Assembly (NCBI GenBank): GCA_017792465.1
Contig: CP051234.1
Coordinates: 2,358,606 to 2,422,605, forward strand
Source: Filomicrobium sp.
GTDB taxonomy: Bacteria; Pseudomonadota; Alphaproteobacteria; Rhizobiales; Hyphomicrobiaceae
DNA: 64,000 nt
Direction of reading: 5' to 3'
Position 1 is the stretch's first letter, and each line of letters opens with the position of its first letter. Under the pieces are notes generated by a model, which did no database searches, had not been told where the DNA came from, and saw only the letters and a program-made list of their open reading frames with translations. A program made the position numbers and the translations under genes. Below are positions 49,748 to 59,498 of the stretch, piece by piece.

Positions 49748-50875
49748 TCAGGTCCCGTTATTTGGGGATGCGAGGCGCTGAAGCATCCGATAGACGGCTT
49801 TGATCTGGGGGGCATCGCGCGTCAGGTAGTCGCGGCCCGTATACCCCCACCAATCCCAGCAGCCGAGCGGGTTGAGTGCGGATTTGCCGACTTCGGGAAA
49901 CAGGACGATGACGTTGTTTGCATCCGCCCAGCGGCCGTAACCGGTATCGCGAATGAAGGCGGTTTCGACAGAATTGCGGTTCTGCTGGCAGCCATGAAAG
50001 GCGATGTGAATTCGGCAACCGCCGCCAGCGCAGGACTTGGGGACATAAACGACCGCCGATGATGTCAGGCCGGCTTTATCGAGATCCTTGGTGAAGGCGT
50101 CCTGGTCGAAGGTTATGAAACGGCCGGTCGCCTTACCGCTTGGCTTTTTAGCGTTTTCCAGCAGTTGACCAAAGATCGCGCCAACCTGATCGTAATCGCA
50201 ATCGACGATATAGGGGACGGCGTTGACCGAACAGCTGCCGCCTTTGTCCATGGTCAGGATGGCATGACCGGCGGGGACATCCATGACGGACTCGATGTTG
50301 GCTGCGGGTACGCCGAGGTCGCGGTAGAATTGAACGGCCGTTCCGACGATCCGCGGTTTGACGACTTGATCCTTGGTGCCCGAAAAGATGTAGATGCGAT
50401 CGGTTTTGACGTCGGCGATGGGGCCGATGCGACCGGCTTCGGATAGCTCATTGGCGCGTTCGGCGAGAGCCTTGGGATCGGGCACACCATAAAGCGACAG
50501 GGTGTCGAGCATGCAGCCGCTGGCCGCGCGCGAGGCGCTCAAAAACTGGACGCCGATATCGGGAACGATGCCCGAGAAGGCGCTTTCGGCACACCCGAAG
50601 GGGCCGCCGGCGACTATCGCCGCACCACTGACAATCTTGGAATAAGCGAGCTCAAACTGGCCGGCCATGTAGGCGCCTGACGACAACCCAGAAACCGTTG
50701 TCCCGTCGAGATTTGCAGCCAGGGCAGGCAAGGTCTCGGTTTTCGTTTCGGCTTGTTCGGTGGTGCAGGCGGTGGGCCCCAAAACAATGAGCCATCCGGC
50801 CACGACCGACAGGAATACGAACATCATCCAGCGCCGCCAGGCGGTCAAAAACGGATTCGTCATTCGATAGGACAT
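49748..50875 (-). CDS. PHB depolymerase-like extracellular esterase
   Basis: A 375-residue exported alpha/beta-hydrolase. The hydrophobic N-terminus (MMFVFLSVVAGWLIVLGPTACTTE) may be a signal anchor or a lipoprotein signal (TAC at the end). The active-site serine is in VSGLSSGAYMAGQFELAYS (G-x-S-S-G), followed by VAGGPFGCAES, IFSGTKDQVV (Asp), AGHAILTMDKGGSCSV and the conserved VYVPKSCAGGGCRIHIAFHGCQQNRN. These match short, type 2 catalytic-domain extracellular PHB depolymerases, which degrade external PHB or oligomers; they also occur in non-PHB esterases. There is no substrate-binding C-terminal domain. No obvious operon partner; pbpC follows upstream. Confidence 0.87.
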   Translation of the reverse strand: MSYRMTNPFLTAWRRWMMFVFLSVVAGWLIVLGPTACTTEQAETKTETLPALAANLDGTTVSGLSSGAYMAGQFELAYSKIVSGAAIVAGGPFGCAESAFSGIVPDIGVQFLSASRAASGCMLDTLSLYGVPDPKALAERANELSEAGRIGPIADVKTDRIYIFSGTKDQVVKPRIVGTAVQFYRDLGVPAANIESVMDVPAGHAILTMDKGGSCSVNAVPYIVDCDYDQVGAIFGQLLENAKKPSGKATGRFITFDQDAFTKDLDKAGLTSSAVVYVPKSCAGGGCRIHIAFHGCQQNRNSVETAFIRDTGYGRWADANNVIVLFPEVGKSALNPLGCWDWWGYTGRDYLTRDAPQIKAVYRMLQRLASPNNGT

Positions 50876-50987
50876 TGCCCGCCTATTGCTTGGAAAAGGA
50901 AGTTTTCGACCGTGGCGCGAAAATGCGGTCGCACCATATGCCGGCGGTCAAAGATATTCCAGTGCGGCCGAAGTGCTGGCTGCGGCG

Positions 50988-53147
50988 CTATTCGGACAAA
51001 CGCACGGTGACACGGTCAACCTGGCCTGCCGAATCGATGACCGAGACCTTGGCGAAGCCCGGCCCTTTGGGTTGCCAGAAGGCGGCGCGGCGGTGGGGAT
51101 CAGAGGGGATCGGTTTGCCATCGACGAGCCACGTCAAAGGCAGCGCACCGCCTTCGGCTTTCAACTGCAGCTGATCGGGATTGGTTCCCAAAACCATCTC
51201 CAGTTCGGACCGATCGGGCGGGAATGCGATCGACAGCGGATCCTGGGTGAAGCTTGAAGTATCACGCTCGACGATGCTCATTTTGCTGAAGCGCTTCAAG
51301 TTGGGCGGGAGATCGGCGCCACTGACGCGCAGCGCTCCGCGGGGCGCTTTGGCCAAGGGTGCGCGCGTGGTGGACAGGCGGGCAAACGCATCAAACAGGA
51401 TTGGGGCCGCTGCGACCCTGCCGATCAGCCCGGGTGTCGAGGCGCCGTCCGGACGGCCGACCCAGACGGCAATGGTGTAGCGGCCGTCATAACCGACGGC
51501 GAAGGCATCGCGGTATCCGTACGAGGTTCCGGTCTTGTAGGCGATGCGGCCGGAGCGGGCATTGGCGGGTGCGGGCGCGTCCTTGAGGATGTCGCTGATG
51601 TACCAGGCGGCGACGGGCGAAAGCAGCTGGTGGTTCGCGTCGTCGGCGATCTCGCCTGTCAGTCGTCGTTTGGCGGCCTCGCCGACATGATGGTTCAAGA
51701 CGACGTGACGGCCGCCTTCAGCAAGACTTGCATAGAGGGAAGCCAAATCCTTCAGCGTCAGACCCAGCCCGCCGAGCGCAACTGCCAAGCTGGGACGCGC
51801 GCCGTCCGGCAGAACCGGCGTCACGCCGGCCTTGCGTAGTCTGCCGATAAAGAGGTCGGGGCCGAGGGCATCGAGGACCCGCACGGCTGGCACGTTCAAG
51901 GATGACTCAAGCGCTTCGCGGATCGTCACCGTACCGCGGTAGGTCTCGTCGAAGTTCTCGGGCCGGTAGGCGCCGAAACGGGTCGGGCGATCTTCGATCA
52001 GCGTTTCGGGGTGGGCGATGCCGCGCTCGAAACTCAGGCCGTAGACGATTGGTTTCAGTGTCGAGCCCGGCGAGCGCAGAGCGTCGGTCATGTCGATGGA
52101 GCCAAAGCGGTTCTTATTCAGATAACCGGGCGAGCCGACATGGGCGATGATTTCGCCGGTCGTGTGATCGACGGCAATCAAGGCCGCAGACAGGCGGGCG
52201 CCCAAACGCTTGGCGCGCTCGGCCACGAGGCTTTGCAGGCTTCTTTGCTGGCCGGCGTCAATCGTCAGGCGATGGATGCTCTTTTCGGGGGCTGCGGCGA
52301 CTTCCTTCTCGGCCAGGTGCGGGGCCAGCAAAGGAAATGGTTTACGGCCGTGTGGGACGGCTTCTGACTTTGCGCGGTCGGCTTCGGCTTTGGAGATGAC
52401 ACCGGCATCGAGCGCCCGCTGGAGAACTCGGTCGCGTGCGATACGCGCAAGCTTCGGATGGAGGTCAGGCCGGCGCGTTTCAGGCGATTGCGGCAGGGCC
52501 ACCAAGAGTGCGGCCTGGGCCACCGACAGGCGAATCGGTTCCTTGCCGAAGTAAGCCAACGATGCCGCACGCGTGCCTTCGATGTTGCCGCCAAAGGGTG
52601 CAAGGCGGAGATAGAGATCGAGAATTTCGGATTTCGTGAGCTGTCGCTCAAGCTGCACCGCGCGCAGGATCTGCCAGGCTTTGACAAAGGCCGAACGCTC
52701 GTAGGTTGCATCCAGCAGGCGGGCGGTCTGCATCGTCAGGGTCGACGCACCTGAAACGATGCGGCCGTTCATCGCGAGTTGCAGCGCGGCGCGCGAGAGC
52801 GCCAAAACATCGACACCGCCGTGCTGCCAGAAGCGGCGATCTTCGAAAGCCAGCAAGAGCTGCAAATAGCGTGGGTCGACGTCCTTGTTGGTCACCGGCA
52901 AGCGCCAACGGCCTTCCTTGGTGGTGAACGCACGCAACAGGTGGTCGTTGCGGTCGAGCACAGTGACGGAGACTTCGCCGGCGGCTTTAAGCGGCAGCGG
53001 CGGCAAATTCCGCAAAGCTATTTCGAAGGCTGCCCAGCCTGCGAGGACAGAAACGACAAGGAGAACCGCCGCCCGGAAGCCCCAGCGGCGCAAGGTGCGC
53101 CATCTGGGTTTGGAGGAGAGAGCTTCGTTATTGGAGGCGGCGGTCAT
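50988..53147 (-). CDS. pbpC: Penicillin-binding protein 1C (bifunctional transglycosylase/transpeptidase)
   Basis: A 719-residue inner-membrane enzyme: one transmembrane helix (FRAAVLLVVSVLAGWAAFEIAL), a GT51 glycosyltransferase with FEDRRFWQHGG (catalytic Glu102), ASTLTMQTARLL and LAPFGGNIEG. The transpeptidase has S362-x2-K365 (SPGSTLKP), S-L-N at 416-418 and KTGTS at 538-542. The C-terminal PBP1C domain (about 650-719; FPPDRSELEMVLGTNPDQLQLKAEGG) is present. Only 12 bases separate it from the upstream alpha-2-macroglobulin gene, the classical pbpC/A2M pairing, thought to trap or repair damage when peptidases breach the wall. Confidence 0.97.
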   Translation of the reverse strand: MTAASNNEALSSKPRWRTLRRWGFRAAVLLVVSVLAGWAAFEIALRNLPPLPLKAAGEVSVTVLDRNDHLLRAFTTKEGRWRLPVTNKDVDPRYLQLLLAFEDRRFWQHGGVDVLALSRAALQLAMNGRIVSGASTLTMQTARLLDATYERSAFVKAWQILRAVQLERQLTKSEILDLYLRLAPFGGNIEGTRAASLAYFGKEPIRLSVAQAALLVALPQSPETRRPDLHPKLARIARDRVLQRALDAGVISKAEADRAKSEAVPHGRKPFPLLAPHLAEKEVAAAPEKSIHRLTIDAGQQRSLQSLVAERAKRLGARLSAALIAVDHTTGEIIAHVGSPGYLNKNRFGSIDMTDALRSPGSTLKPIVYGLSFERGIAHPETLIEDRPTRFGAYRPENFDETYRGTVTIREALESSLNVPAVRVLDALGPDLFIGRLRKAGVTPVLPDGARPSLAVALGGLGLTLKDLASLYASLAEGGRHVVLNHHVGEAAKRRLTGEIADDANHQLLSPVAAWYISDILKDAPAPANARSGRIAYKTGTSYGYRDAFAVGYDGRYTIAVWVGRPDGASTPGLIGRVAAAPILFDAFARLSTTRAPLAKAPRGALRVSGADLPPNLKRFSKMSIVERDTSSFTQDPLSIAFPPDRSELEMVLGTNPDQLQLKAEGGALPLTWLVDGKPIPSDPHRRAAFWQPKGPGFAKVSVIDSAGQVDRVTVRLSE

Positions 53148-53159
53148 GGGTGTGTCGCC

Positions 53160-56100
53160 TCAGTTGGCTTCGACGATCAGACGACCGGCGGCGGTGCGGG
53201 CATGACGCTCGGGCACGTACATGTCTTCGACGGTTGCTGCCGGGTGGACGAAGCTGCCCGGTGTGACCGCACGCACCATGTAGGCCACCGACACCGACTG
53301 ACCGGCTTCGGCTTTTTTGCCATAGAGGTTGAAGGCGGTGACGACGCGGTCGTCGCGAAACTCGGTGTGCTCGGCGTTCGCGTCGCTCTTGAGCCAGCTG
53401 AGGCTGGAGATGTCGCCAGACGAGACAAGCCGTGGGTTCTCGACTTCGAGCCCGGCCGGCAGCCTGTCGACCACCATGACGCGACCGCCTCGGTTCTCGT
53501 TCGTCACCTTGACGACGGCGATGAAGCGCTCGTTCTGCTTGATCGTCGCCTCACCACCGTTGGCACTTGCGAGATCGACGGCGCTTCCATCGAGACGGTA
53601 GAAGCTGCGTTCGATCTTGAAGCCCTTTTCGGTTGCAGGCTCAGGTGTCGTCGCTGCGCCGATGACTGAGATCACCGCGTCGGTATCGGTCTTGGAGACG
53701 TTGGTGATCTTGAGCGCATTGGCTTTCAGCTGCATGGCAGTCAGCGTGCGCGTCAGCGGCGTCTCGTAGGTGTTCTCACCGATCTGGAGGGCCGACTCCT
53801 TATCCTTGTCGCCCATCGCTTTGACGGCAAGCAACAGCCAGGCCTGCTCCTGCGTCGAGGTATAGGTATCGGCAAGGGCTGCGTCGGCGACCTTATCGGC
53901 GAGGTCGGTTGCGGCGGCGGTCGTCATGCCGGTTTCCGAACTCAACGCCAGTAGGGCGGCGCCGTCGCGCAACCACGAACCATAATCTGTGCGATAGCCG
54001 ACCTGGGTGACATTGGTTGCCGACATCAGCTCCTTGGAAGCTGACGAAATGGCGGTTGTCGCGCGCTGGCGGTCTCCCATCAGCGCGAGGGCTGCGCCTA
54101 GTTGCGCCTTGGCGATCGGCGTCGAGAAGCGATCGAGACGCGCATCGGTGTAGTAGCGCAGCTCGCCCATCGGCGCGCGGCCGTTGCGGGCCAGCACGTA
54201 GAGTGCGTAGGCGCGATCGCCACCGCCGGACTGGAAGTCCTGGGCATAGGCGATGAAGTTGGCGAGCCGATCCAGGGCGGAGGTAAAGCCGCGATCGTCG
54301 ACCTTGTAGCCGGCTTCGCGAGCCCGCGTCAGGAAGTCAGTCACGTAGGCGGTGAGCCATATGTTGGTCGAATACGGACCCCATGCTCCGAACGCGCCAG
54401 ACGAACCCTGCATTTCGAAGACGCGGTCGACGGCTTTCTGAACGGTCTTGGCGATTGCCGGGTCCATCGTGACGCCCGAACGCGTGGCCACGGCCTGGGC
54501 ATAGACGAGCGGCAGTGCCTTGCTGACCGTCTGCTCGGCGCAGCCGTAAGGATAGCGGTCGAGGCTTTCGATCAAACCGGCTACGTCGAAGCGGGCAGTC
54601 GGTCCGACGGAGACGCTGACCTTGCTGCGTTCGGGGATGAGGTCGGCGATCAGGTCGGATGTGAGATCGACGCTGCCGCCGGACCTCAGCTTGGAGACCG
54701 TCGTGCGACGGATATCGCCAGCAGGTGCTTTGACGTCGAACTTGAGCTGGCGCTTGACGTCGATGCCGTTCGGCCCGGTCACCGCGACATTGAACGTTTT
54801 GAGGCCGATGCTTTCCGGCTTCAGTTTTAGCTTTTCGCTGACGCGCTGACCTTCATTGAGCGGCACATCGCGGGTCGCGACTTCGGTGACTGTCTCGCCT
54901 TCATCGCCTTCGGTCAGGGTGAACTTGTAGCTCGCCTTGGGACCTTCGACGTTGTGCAGACCGAAGCCCAATTCGACTTCGTCGCCGAGCGTCAGGAAGC
55001 GCGGCGCGGCGACCGTCAGGGCCAGTGCATCGCGGACGATGACGGAGCCGACGGCGTGGCCGGTCTTGTTCTTCGACCAGGCGACAGCCATCAAACGGAC
55101 GGAACCATTGAAGTCGGGCAGATCGAAACTGACCGTTGCCTTGCCGTCCGCGCCGACATCGACGATGCCGGAGAATTCGGCGACGGTTGCTTCGACGGGC
55201 GGCGTGCCGCTCATCTGCAGTCCGCCGTCGGCATCGCCGCCGGAGCGCAAGGATCCACGCTCGGCGCGCATGCCGTCGATCAAGCGGCCGTAGAAATCAC
55301 GGATCTCGGTGCCGAGTTTGGTCTGGGCGTTGAACCAGGTTTCGGGGGCCGGCGATGCGAAGCCCGTGAGATTGAGGATGCCGATATCAACGGCGGCGAG
55401 CGTGACGCGTGCAGGTTCGCCCGCCGTCATGCCGCTCACTGTGATCGGCACCGTCAACTTCGAACCCGATTTGATTTTCTCAGGTGCGGCGAGGTCGATC
55501 TTCAGTTCGCGATCCGACTGATCGAGGGGGAGGTAGGTTAAACCCAGTGCGCGTTGCGGCATACGCTTTGCTGCCTTGTCCATCGGCCGATAGAGCAGGG
55601 CTGTTGCGTAGGCGCCGGCGCCCCAGTCTTCGCCAACGGGGATCTCGACGGAACCTCCGCCGTTGGGGATATCGACTTCCTGCATCGTGTGCATTTTGCC
55701 AGCCAGCACTGCGACGAGCGCCTTACCGCCGAGCTTGGTTGCGATGCGCAGCTTGGCGGTGTCGCCGGCTTTGTAGGTTGCTTTATCAAGTGCGACGTCG
55801 AGGATTTCCGGGCTGTCGGGCCGATCGGCCGCCGTGAACCAGCCGGCATTGAAGGCGACGGATGAGGCCGGGCCTTCGGCGTCGTCGCTGGCAACTTCCA
55901 AGCGGTAGCGGCCATAGTCGACAGCGGCTTCAACTTTGCCGAGGTCAGCGGCGTCGTCGGACAGGACACCGGCGGCGGCTTGACGCTCGAAGGTGACGGC
56001 TTCGTAGGTCCAGCTGCCGTTGCGGCTATACCACTGCCAGTTGGTTTCCAGACGTTTCAGCGTCCAGCGCAGGCCTTCGACCGGCATCTTTTTACCGTCA

Positions 56101-58448
56101 GCGGCCAGGCGGATGATCTCAAAGCGTGCCGACTCGTTTTCGCCAAGGCGGCTGACTTCGAACAGCGGCTTGATGCCAATGCGCTCGATGCCAAGATCGA
56201 CCGGCAGTTTCGTTGCGCGCTCGATGGTTCGACCGCCGGGCTCGGCAAGCCGCAGGATGACACGCGCTTCAAGCGGCTTGGCCGTCTTCTTCAGTTTCGG
56301 CAGCGTTGCAGTGATGACGGCGTGACCTTGCTCGTCGGTACGCGGCAGGTCGGTCAGCTGCGTGCGGACAGGCGTCACCAGTTCGTCAGCCTGGCCAAAC
56401 TGGAAGCCGGGGTGGTCGGGCGAGCCGCTCGATGGTTTGACGATGACTTCGCCTTCAAGTGCCAGATCGGCAGCTGGCGGGCCATAAAGGAATTTGCCAT
56501 CGGCGGCGATCGAGAAGCTTTCACCGCGACGGGCGATTTTCGATTCCGCGGCCAGCGTCATGTCGAGGCGCTCGGGAACGAAGTCTTCAACCAGGAAGGC
56601 TGTTTCGCTGATCGCGGGCTGAGCCGGGTCGACGTGCAGTCTGGCGCGCCAGGTTCCCGTCATCGCACCGCCGCTCAAGGCGAGCAGTGTCGTGCGGCCA
56701 CCGAGCTCTTCTTCCTTCATAACGATGCGCTTATGCTCGACGCCATCGGGGCGCGTGACGATCAACGTCACCGGCAGGCCTGCGGCGCGGCCGGCATCGT
56801 CGCGAACCAACGCTGTCATGTGAACGTCTTCGCCGGGGCGGTAAACGCCGCGTTCGGTGTAGACGTACGCGTCGATGGGACCGGACGGATTGCGACCCTT
56901 GACGCCGCGGTCGCTGAGATCAAACGCTGCCGTCGTCAGTTCAAGGAACGCGTAATCGGTGGTGCCGTTGCGGGCGACCAGGATAGCTGGTTGCAAGCCG
57001 CCTTCGCCGCGCGTCAAAGCGGCGTCGAAATGAGCGTAGCCGCGCGCGTCGGTTTTGGTTTCGGCGAGCACCTCGTTGTTTCGGGCGACCAGTTTGACGC
57101 TGGTGGCGTCAAGCGGGTTGGCGCCATCGAGCGAGCGGACAAAGGCGTGAATGCCATCGTCGCCGGAGAAGGCGGTCAGCCCGAGGTCGGAAACGATGAA
57201 CCACTGCGTCGCGAGCTGATAGGATTGTTCGCCAGAAGGCTTGGTTGGCTTCGCCGTCATGGCGTAGACGCCGGGCTTCAAAGTCTCGATGGCCTCGCTG
57301 ACGGGGAAGGCTGTCGTCACCTCGGCGTTGAGCTTGGTGCCGACGCTCAGCGTGCCTTCATAGATTTTCTCACCCTTGCGGTTTTGCAGGTTCTGGGTCT
57401 GCCAAGTGGAAAGCTGGCTGCCGAGATCGCCGTTGTCGAGCGTCTCGATCAGCGAGCGATCACCAATGCGGAAGACTTCGACATCGACGGAATCGGTGTT
57501 GATGGTGACGAGCGGAATGCCCTGCTGGCCGTGGCTTGGTAGAACATAGGAGCGGCCGGTGAAGCGGACCGATGCTTTGCGGTCTGGCACGTAGGCGGCG
57601 ATGTCGATGTTCTTGATCAGCTTCTCGCCGATGTCGGAGGGCAGGCCGGCGCGCAGTTTGATTTCGTAACGCTCACCGTGCTCCATGCCGCCGATGCACA
57701 AGCGCTTGCGTTCGGCTGTCACCGATTGAGGGTCCTTGCCATCGACGGTCACGTAGTCGGAAAAGTCCGAGACGGCGCGCGACAGGGTTTCGGAAAATTG
57801 CAGGCAGACGCGCGGTTCGGCGGAATCAGACTCGGTTTGATATTCGGTCATGCGGAAGCCGTGCTCGGCAAGCAGCGCTGCCAATCGATCCTGGCGCGCC
57901 TTGGCGTTGTCGAGGGCGGTGGCGACCTTCAAGGACTCGATTGCGGGGCGCCAGAACGACCGGCGGAGCAGCGCGTCGGTCAAGACGTCGAGCGCTTCGG
58001 CTTCTTGGGCTTTGCCCTTGGCCAGCTGATAGGCGCGATAGGCGGCACCCGAAGCGTTGCGCGGAACGTTAAATCTCTCGGACTTCTGATACGTCTTGGG
58101 ATCGTAGGCCAGCAGGGTTTGAGCGAGACCGAGCCAGGCCTTGGAACTCTTTGGATCAGATGCGACGGCGATGGCAAAGATGCGTGAGGCGGCCCGGGGG
58201 TCGGCCTTCATAGTTTTCGAACCGCGCTTTAATAGCGACGACACCGAGACCGGCTTTTCCGGCTTGAAGCGCTTGAGGTAGGTCTCGTAGCTCTTTGCCT
58301 GCTGCTCGGCTTCCTTGTTGGCGAAAGTTTTGGACTGGGCCTCAGCGGTCGCAGGCGGCAATGCGAAAACGAGCGCCAGGAACGCAATTCCCAGCCAAGC
58401 CGATACGATATTGATCGGGCTGGAGATAGTCTTTTGGGGCGTGGCCAT
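53160..58448 (-). CDS. Bacterial alpha-2-macroglobulin
   Basis: A 1762-residue periplasmic protease trap (YfhM/MagD class). It has a signal peptide (IAFLALVFALPPATAEAQ) but no lipobox cysteine, unlike E. coli YfhM, so it should be soluble or loosely attached. Features in order: MG-type domains, DVSVYTERGVYRPGEDVHMTAL-type MG3/4 repeat near 520-540 (FDLSDRGVKGRNPSGPIDAYVYTERGVYRPGED split here), GKATVSFDLPDFNGSVRLMAVAWSKNKTGHA, a large receptor-like section, and the thioester motif YPYGCAEQTVSKA with Cys1303 and Gln1306. Both thioester residues are intact, so covalent trapping should work. It lies directly before pbpC on the same strand. Confidence 0.95.
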   Translation of the reverse strand: MATPQKTISSPINIVSAWLGIAFLALVFALPPATAEAQSKTFANKEAEQQAKSYETYLKRFKPEKPVSVSSLLKRGSKTMKADPRAASRIFAIAVASDPKSSKAWLGLAQTLLAYDPKTYQKSERFNVPRNASGAAYRAYQLAKGKAQEAEALDVLTDALLRRSFWRPAIESLKVATALDNAKARQDRLAALLAEHGFRMTEYQTESDSAEPRVCLQFSETLSRAVSDFSDYVTVDGKDPQSVTAERKRLCIGGMEHGERYEIKLRAGLPSDIGEKLIKNIDIAAYVPDRKASVRFTGRSYVLPSHGQQGIPLVTINTDSVDVEVFRIGDRSLIETLDNGDLGSQLSTWQTQNLQNRKGEKIYEGTLSVGTKLNAEVTTAFPVSEAIETLKPGVYAMTAKPTKPSGEQSYQLATQWFIVSDLGLTAFSGDDGIHAFVRSLDGANPLDATSVKLVARNNEVLAETKTDARGYAHFDAALTRGEGGLQPAILVARNGTTDYAFLELTTAAFDLSDRGVKGRNPSGPIDAYVYTERGVYRPGEDVHMTALVRDDAGRAAGLPVTLIVTRPDGVEHKRIVMKEEELGGRTTLLALSGGAMTGTWRARLHVDPAQPAISETAFLVEDFVPERLDMTLAAESKIARRGESFSIAADGKFLYGPPAADLALEGEVIVKPSSGSPDHPGFQFGQADELVTPVRTQLTDLPRTDEQGHAVITATLPKLKKTAKPLEARVILRLAEPGGRTIERATKLPVDLGIERIGIKPLFEVSRLGENESARFEIIRLAADGKKMPVEGLRWTLKRLETNWQWYSRNGSWTYEAVTFERQAAAGVLSDDAADLGKVEAAVDYGRYRLEVASDDAEGPASSVAFNAGWFTAADRPDSPEILDVALDKATYKAGDTAKLRIATKLGGKALVAVLAGKMHTMQEVDIPNGGGSVEIPVGEDWGAGAYATALLYRPMDKAAKRMPQRALGLTYLPLDQSDRELKIDLAAPEKIKSGSKLTVPITVSGMTAGEPARVTLAAVDIGILNLTGFASPAPETWFNAQTKLGTEIRDFYGRLIDGMRAERGSLRSGGDADGGLQMSGTPPVEATVAEFSGIVDVGADGKATVSFDLPDFNGSVRLMAVAWSKNKTGHAVGSVIVRDALALTVAAPRFLTLGDEVELGFGLHNVEGPKASYKFTLTEGDEGETVTEVATRDVPLNEGQRVSEKLKLKPESIGLKTFNVAVTGPNGIDVKRQLKFDVKAPAGDIRRTTVSKLRSGGSVDLTSDLIADLIPERSKVSVSVGPTARFDVAGLIESLDRYPYGCAEQTVSKALPLVYAQAVATRSGVTMDPAIAKTVQKAVDRVFEMQGSSGAFGAWGPYSTNIWLTAYVTDFLTRAREAGYKVDDRGFTSALDRLANFIAYAQDFQSGGGDRAYALYVLARNGRAPMGELRYYTDARLDRFSTPIAKAQLGAALALMGDRQRATTAISSASKELMSATNVTQVGYRTDYGSWLRDGAALLALSSETGMTTAAATDLADKVADAALADTYTSTQEQAWLLLAVKAMGDKDKESALQIGENTYETPLTRTLTAMQLKANALKITNVSKTDTDAVISVIGAATTPEPATEKGFKIERSFYRLDGSAVDLASANGGEATIKQNERFIAVVKVTNENRGGRVMVVDRLPAGLEVENPRLVSSGDISSLSWLKSDANAEHTEFRDDRVVTAFNLYGKKAEAGQSVSVAYMVRAVTPGSFVHPAATVEDMYVPERHARTAAGRLIVEAN

Positions 58449-58649
58449 CGGAGCAATCCTTTACCGGGGAACCGGCCGCGCTGGGGGTAGCGCGGCGTGA
58501 GCAGTTCCACGCTATACAAAGAGCATTTGCCTGTTGCGTGGAAAAGACTATCTACCCGGCGTGGCCAAACCCGGGCGGAAAGAACATAATTCCGCTATTT
58601 GCGGGCAATTGCGGGCGGCTTCCCTTGCAAGCGGCCATGAACGACAAAA

Positions 58650-58669
58650 GCCGGCTTCGATGAGCCGGC
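58650..58669 (-). terminator. Intrinsic terminator after the 205-residue protein gene
   Basis: GCCGGCT and AGCCGGC pair around TCGATG; on the minus strand the hairpin runs into TTTTGTCG. It lies about 45 bases past the stop at 58714. Confidence 0.85.
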
Positions 58670-58713
58670 CTTGATCAGGTTCGTTAACCAAAAAGTTTTG
58701 GGCCTCGGCGGCC

Positions 58714-59331
58714 TCAGTGGCGCGTCAGCACCGTTGGCGCCGCTTTGCCCTGTCCTGGCAGAGTGCGGGAAAAGACGCTCGCCTCTTGGGAATCCTTGAA
58801 GCCGACGGCGGGCATCATGCGGGTGACCGGTGCGGTCGGCGTCGACATTTTCCAAAGGTGTTCGAACGTTGCAGCAGCGGCTTTGGCTGTCTCGGCGCTG
58901 GCGTTCGAGTAGTTCTCGTAGGCGTCACACTTTGCAGGTTCGCGGCGCATGCAATCGCCGATCCAACAGGTTTCGCAATCGAGTACGAGTTGCTCATGGG
59001 CTTCGTAAAGGCGAGTGTCGGTGAGGACGCGCAAGCCTGAAGTCTCAAGGAGCGTTGCCGATGCGCTGGTTTCCGAATGGAAGACGCCGCTATCGGCACT
59101 TGTCAGAACGATCCGCAAAGAAATGCCTGCGTCGGCGAGTGCCGGAGCCATTGCTGAAACGGCGCGGCAGACCGGGCTTTCGCTTGAGCGCGCGACGAGC
59201 AGAAATTCCTGAGTATCACGTGCACCCGAAAGCTTGCGGCGTTCCAAGTGGGCTTTCAGGAAGGCGCTGACGCGGCGCTCCTTATCTTCTTTCTTGATAA
59301 CCTGGAGACCGGACGCGTCTTTCTTCTGCAT
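58714..59331 (-). CDS. Unknown protein with degenerate phospholipase-D-like motif and four cysteines
   Basis: A 205-residue soluble protein starting MQKKDASGLQVIKKEDKERRVSAFL, no signal peptide. Residues about 42-75 look like one strand-helix-strand unit (EFLLVARSSESPVCRAVSAMAPALADAGISLRIVLT). Residues 107-138 (RLYEAHEQLVLDCETCWIGDCMRREPAKCDAY) resemble an HKD motif in which His112 is kept, Lys is Gln114 and the later Gly-Ser is Gly-Asp. Cys119, Cys122, Cys127 and Cys135 cluster there and could bind a metal or iron-sulfur cluster. Function unknown; catalytic activity of PLD type is unlikely. It stands between the A2M gene and the 988-residue membrane protein, own terminator. Confidence 0.7.
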   Translation of the reverse strand: MQKKDASGLQVIKKEDKERRVSAFLKAHLERRKLSGARDTQEFLLVARSSESPVCRAVSAMAPALADAGISLRIVLTSADSGVFHSETSASATLLETSGLRVLTDTRLYEAHEQLVLDCETCWIGDCMRREPAKCDAYENYSNASAETAKAAAATFEHLWKMSTPTAPVTRMMPAVGFKDSQEASVFSRTLPGQGKAAPTVLTRH

Positions 59332-59498
59332 TGCATAATATCCTTCAAATTGCCGGAGCCAGGTTACCGGAAGAGATCCGGTCGCCCTTGAGAGCTATTT
59401 AGACGCCAAGACAGTTAAACATCCGTTGAGATCTGCCCCGTTCCTGAACCCCGACTTTTCAATTCTGTTTTTCGCGGTCGGTCCGGGCTTGAAAACAC

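Noticed and set aside
55980-57542. 520-codon plus-strand open frame opposite the A2M gene
   Set aside because: Lies wholly inside a convincing 1762-residue gene on the other strand.
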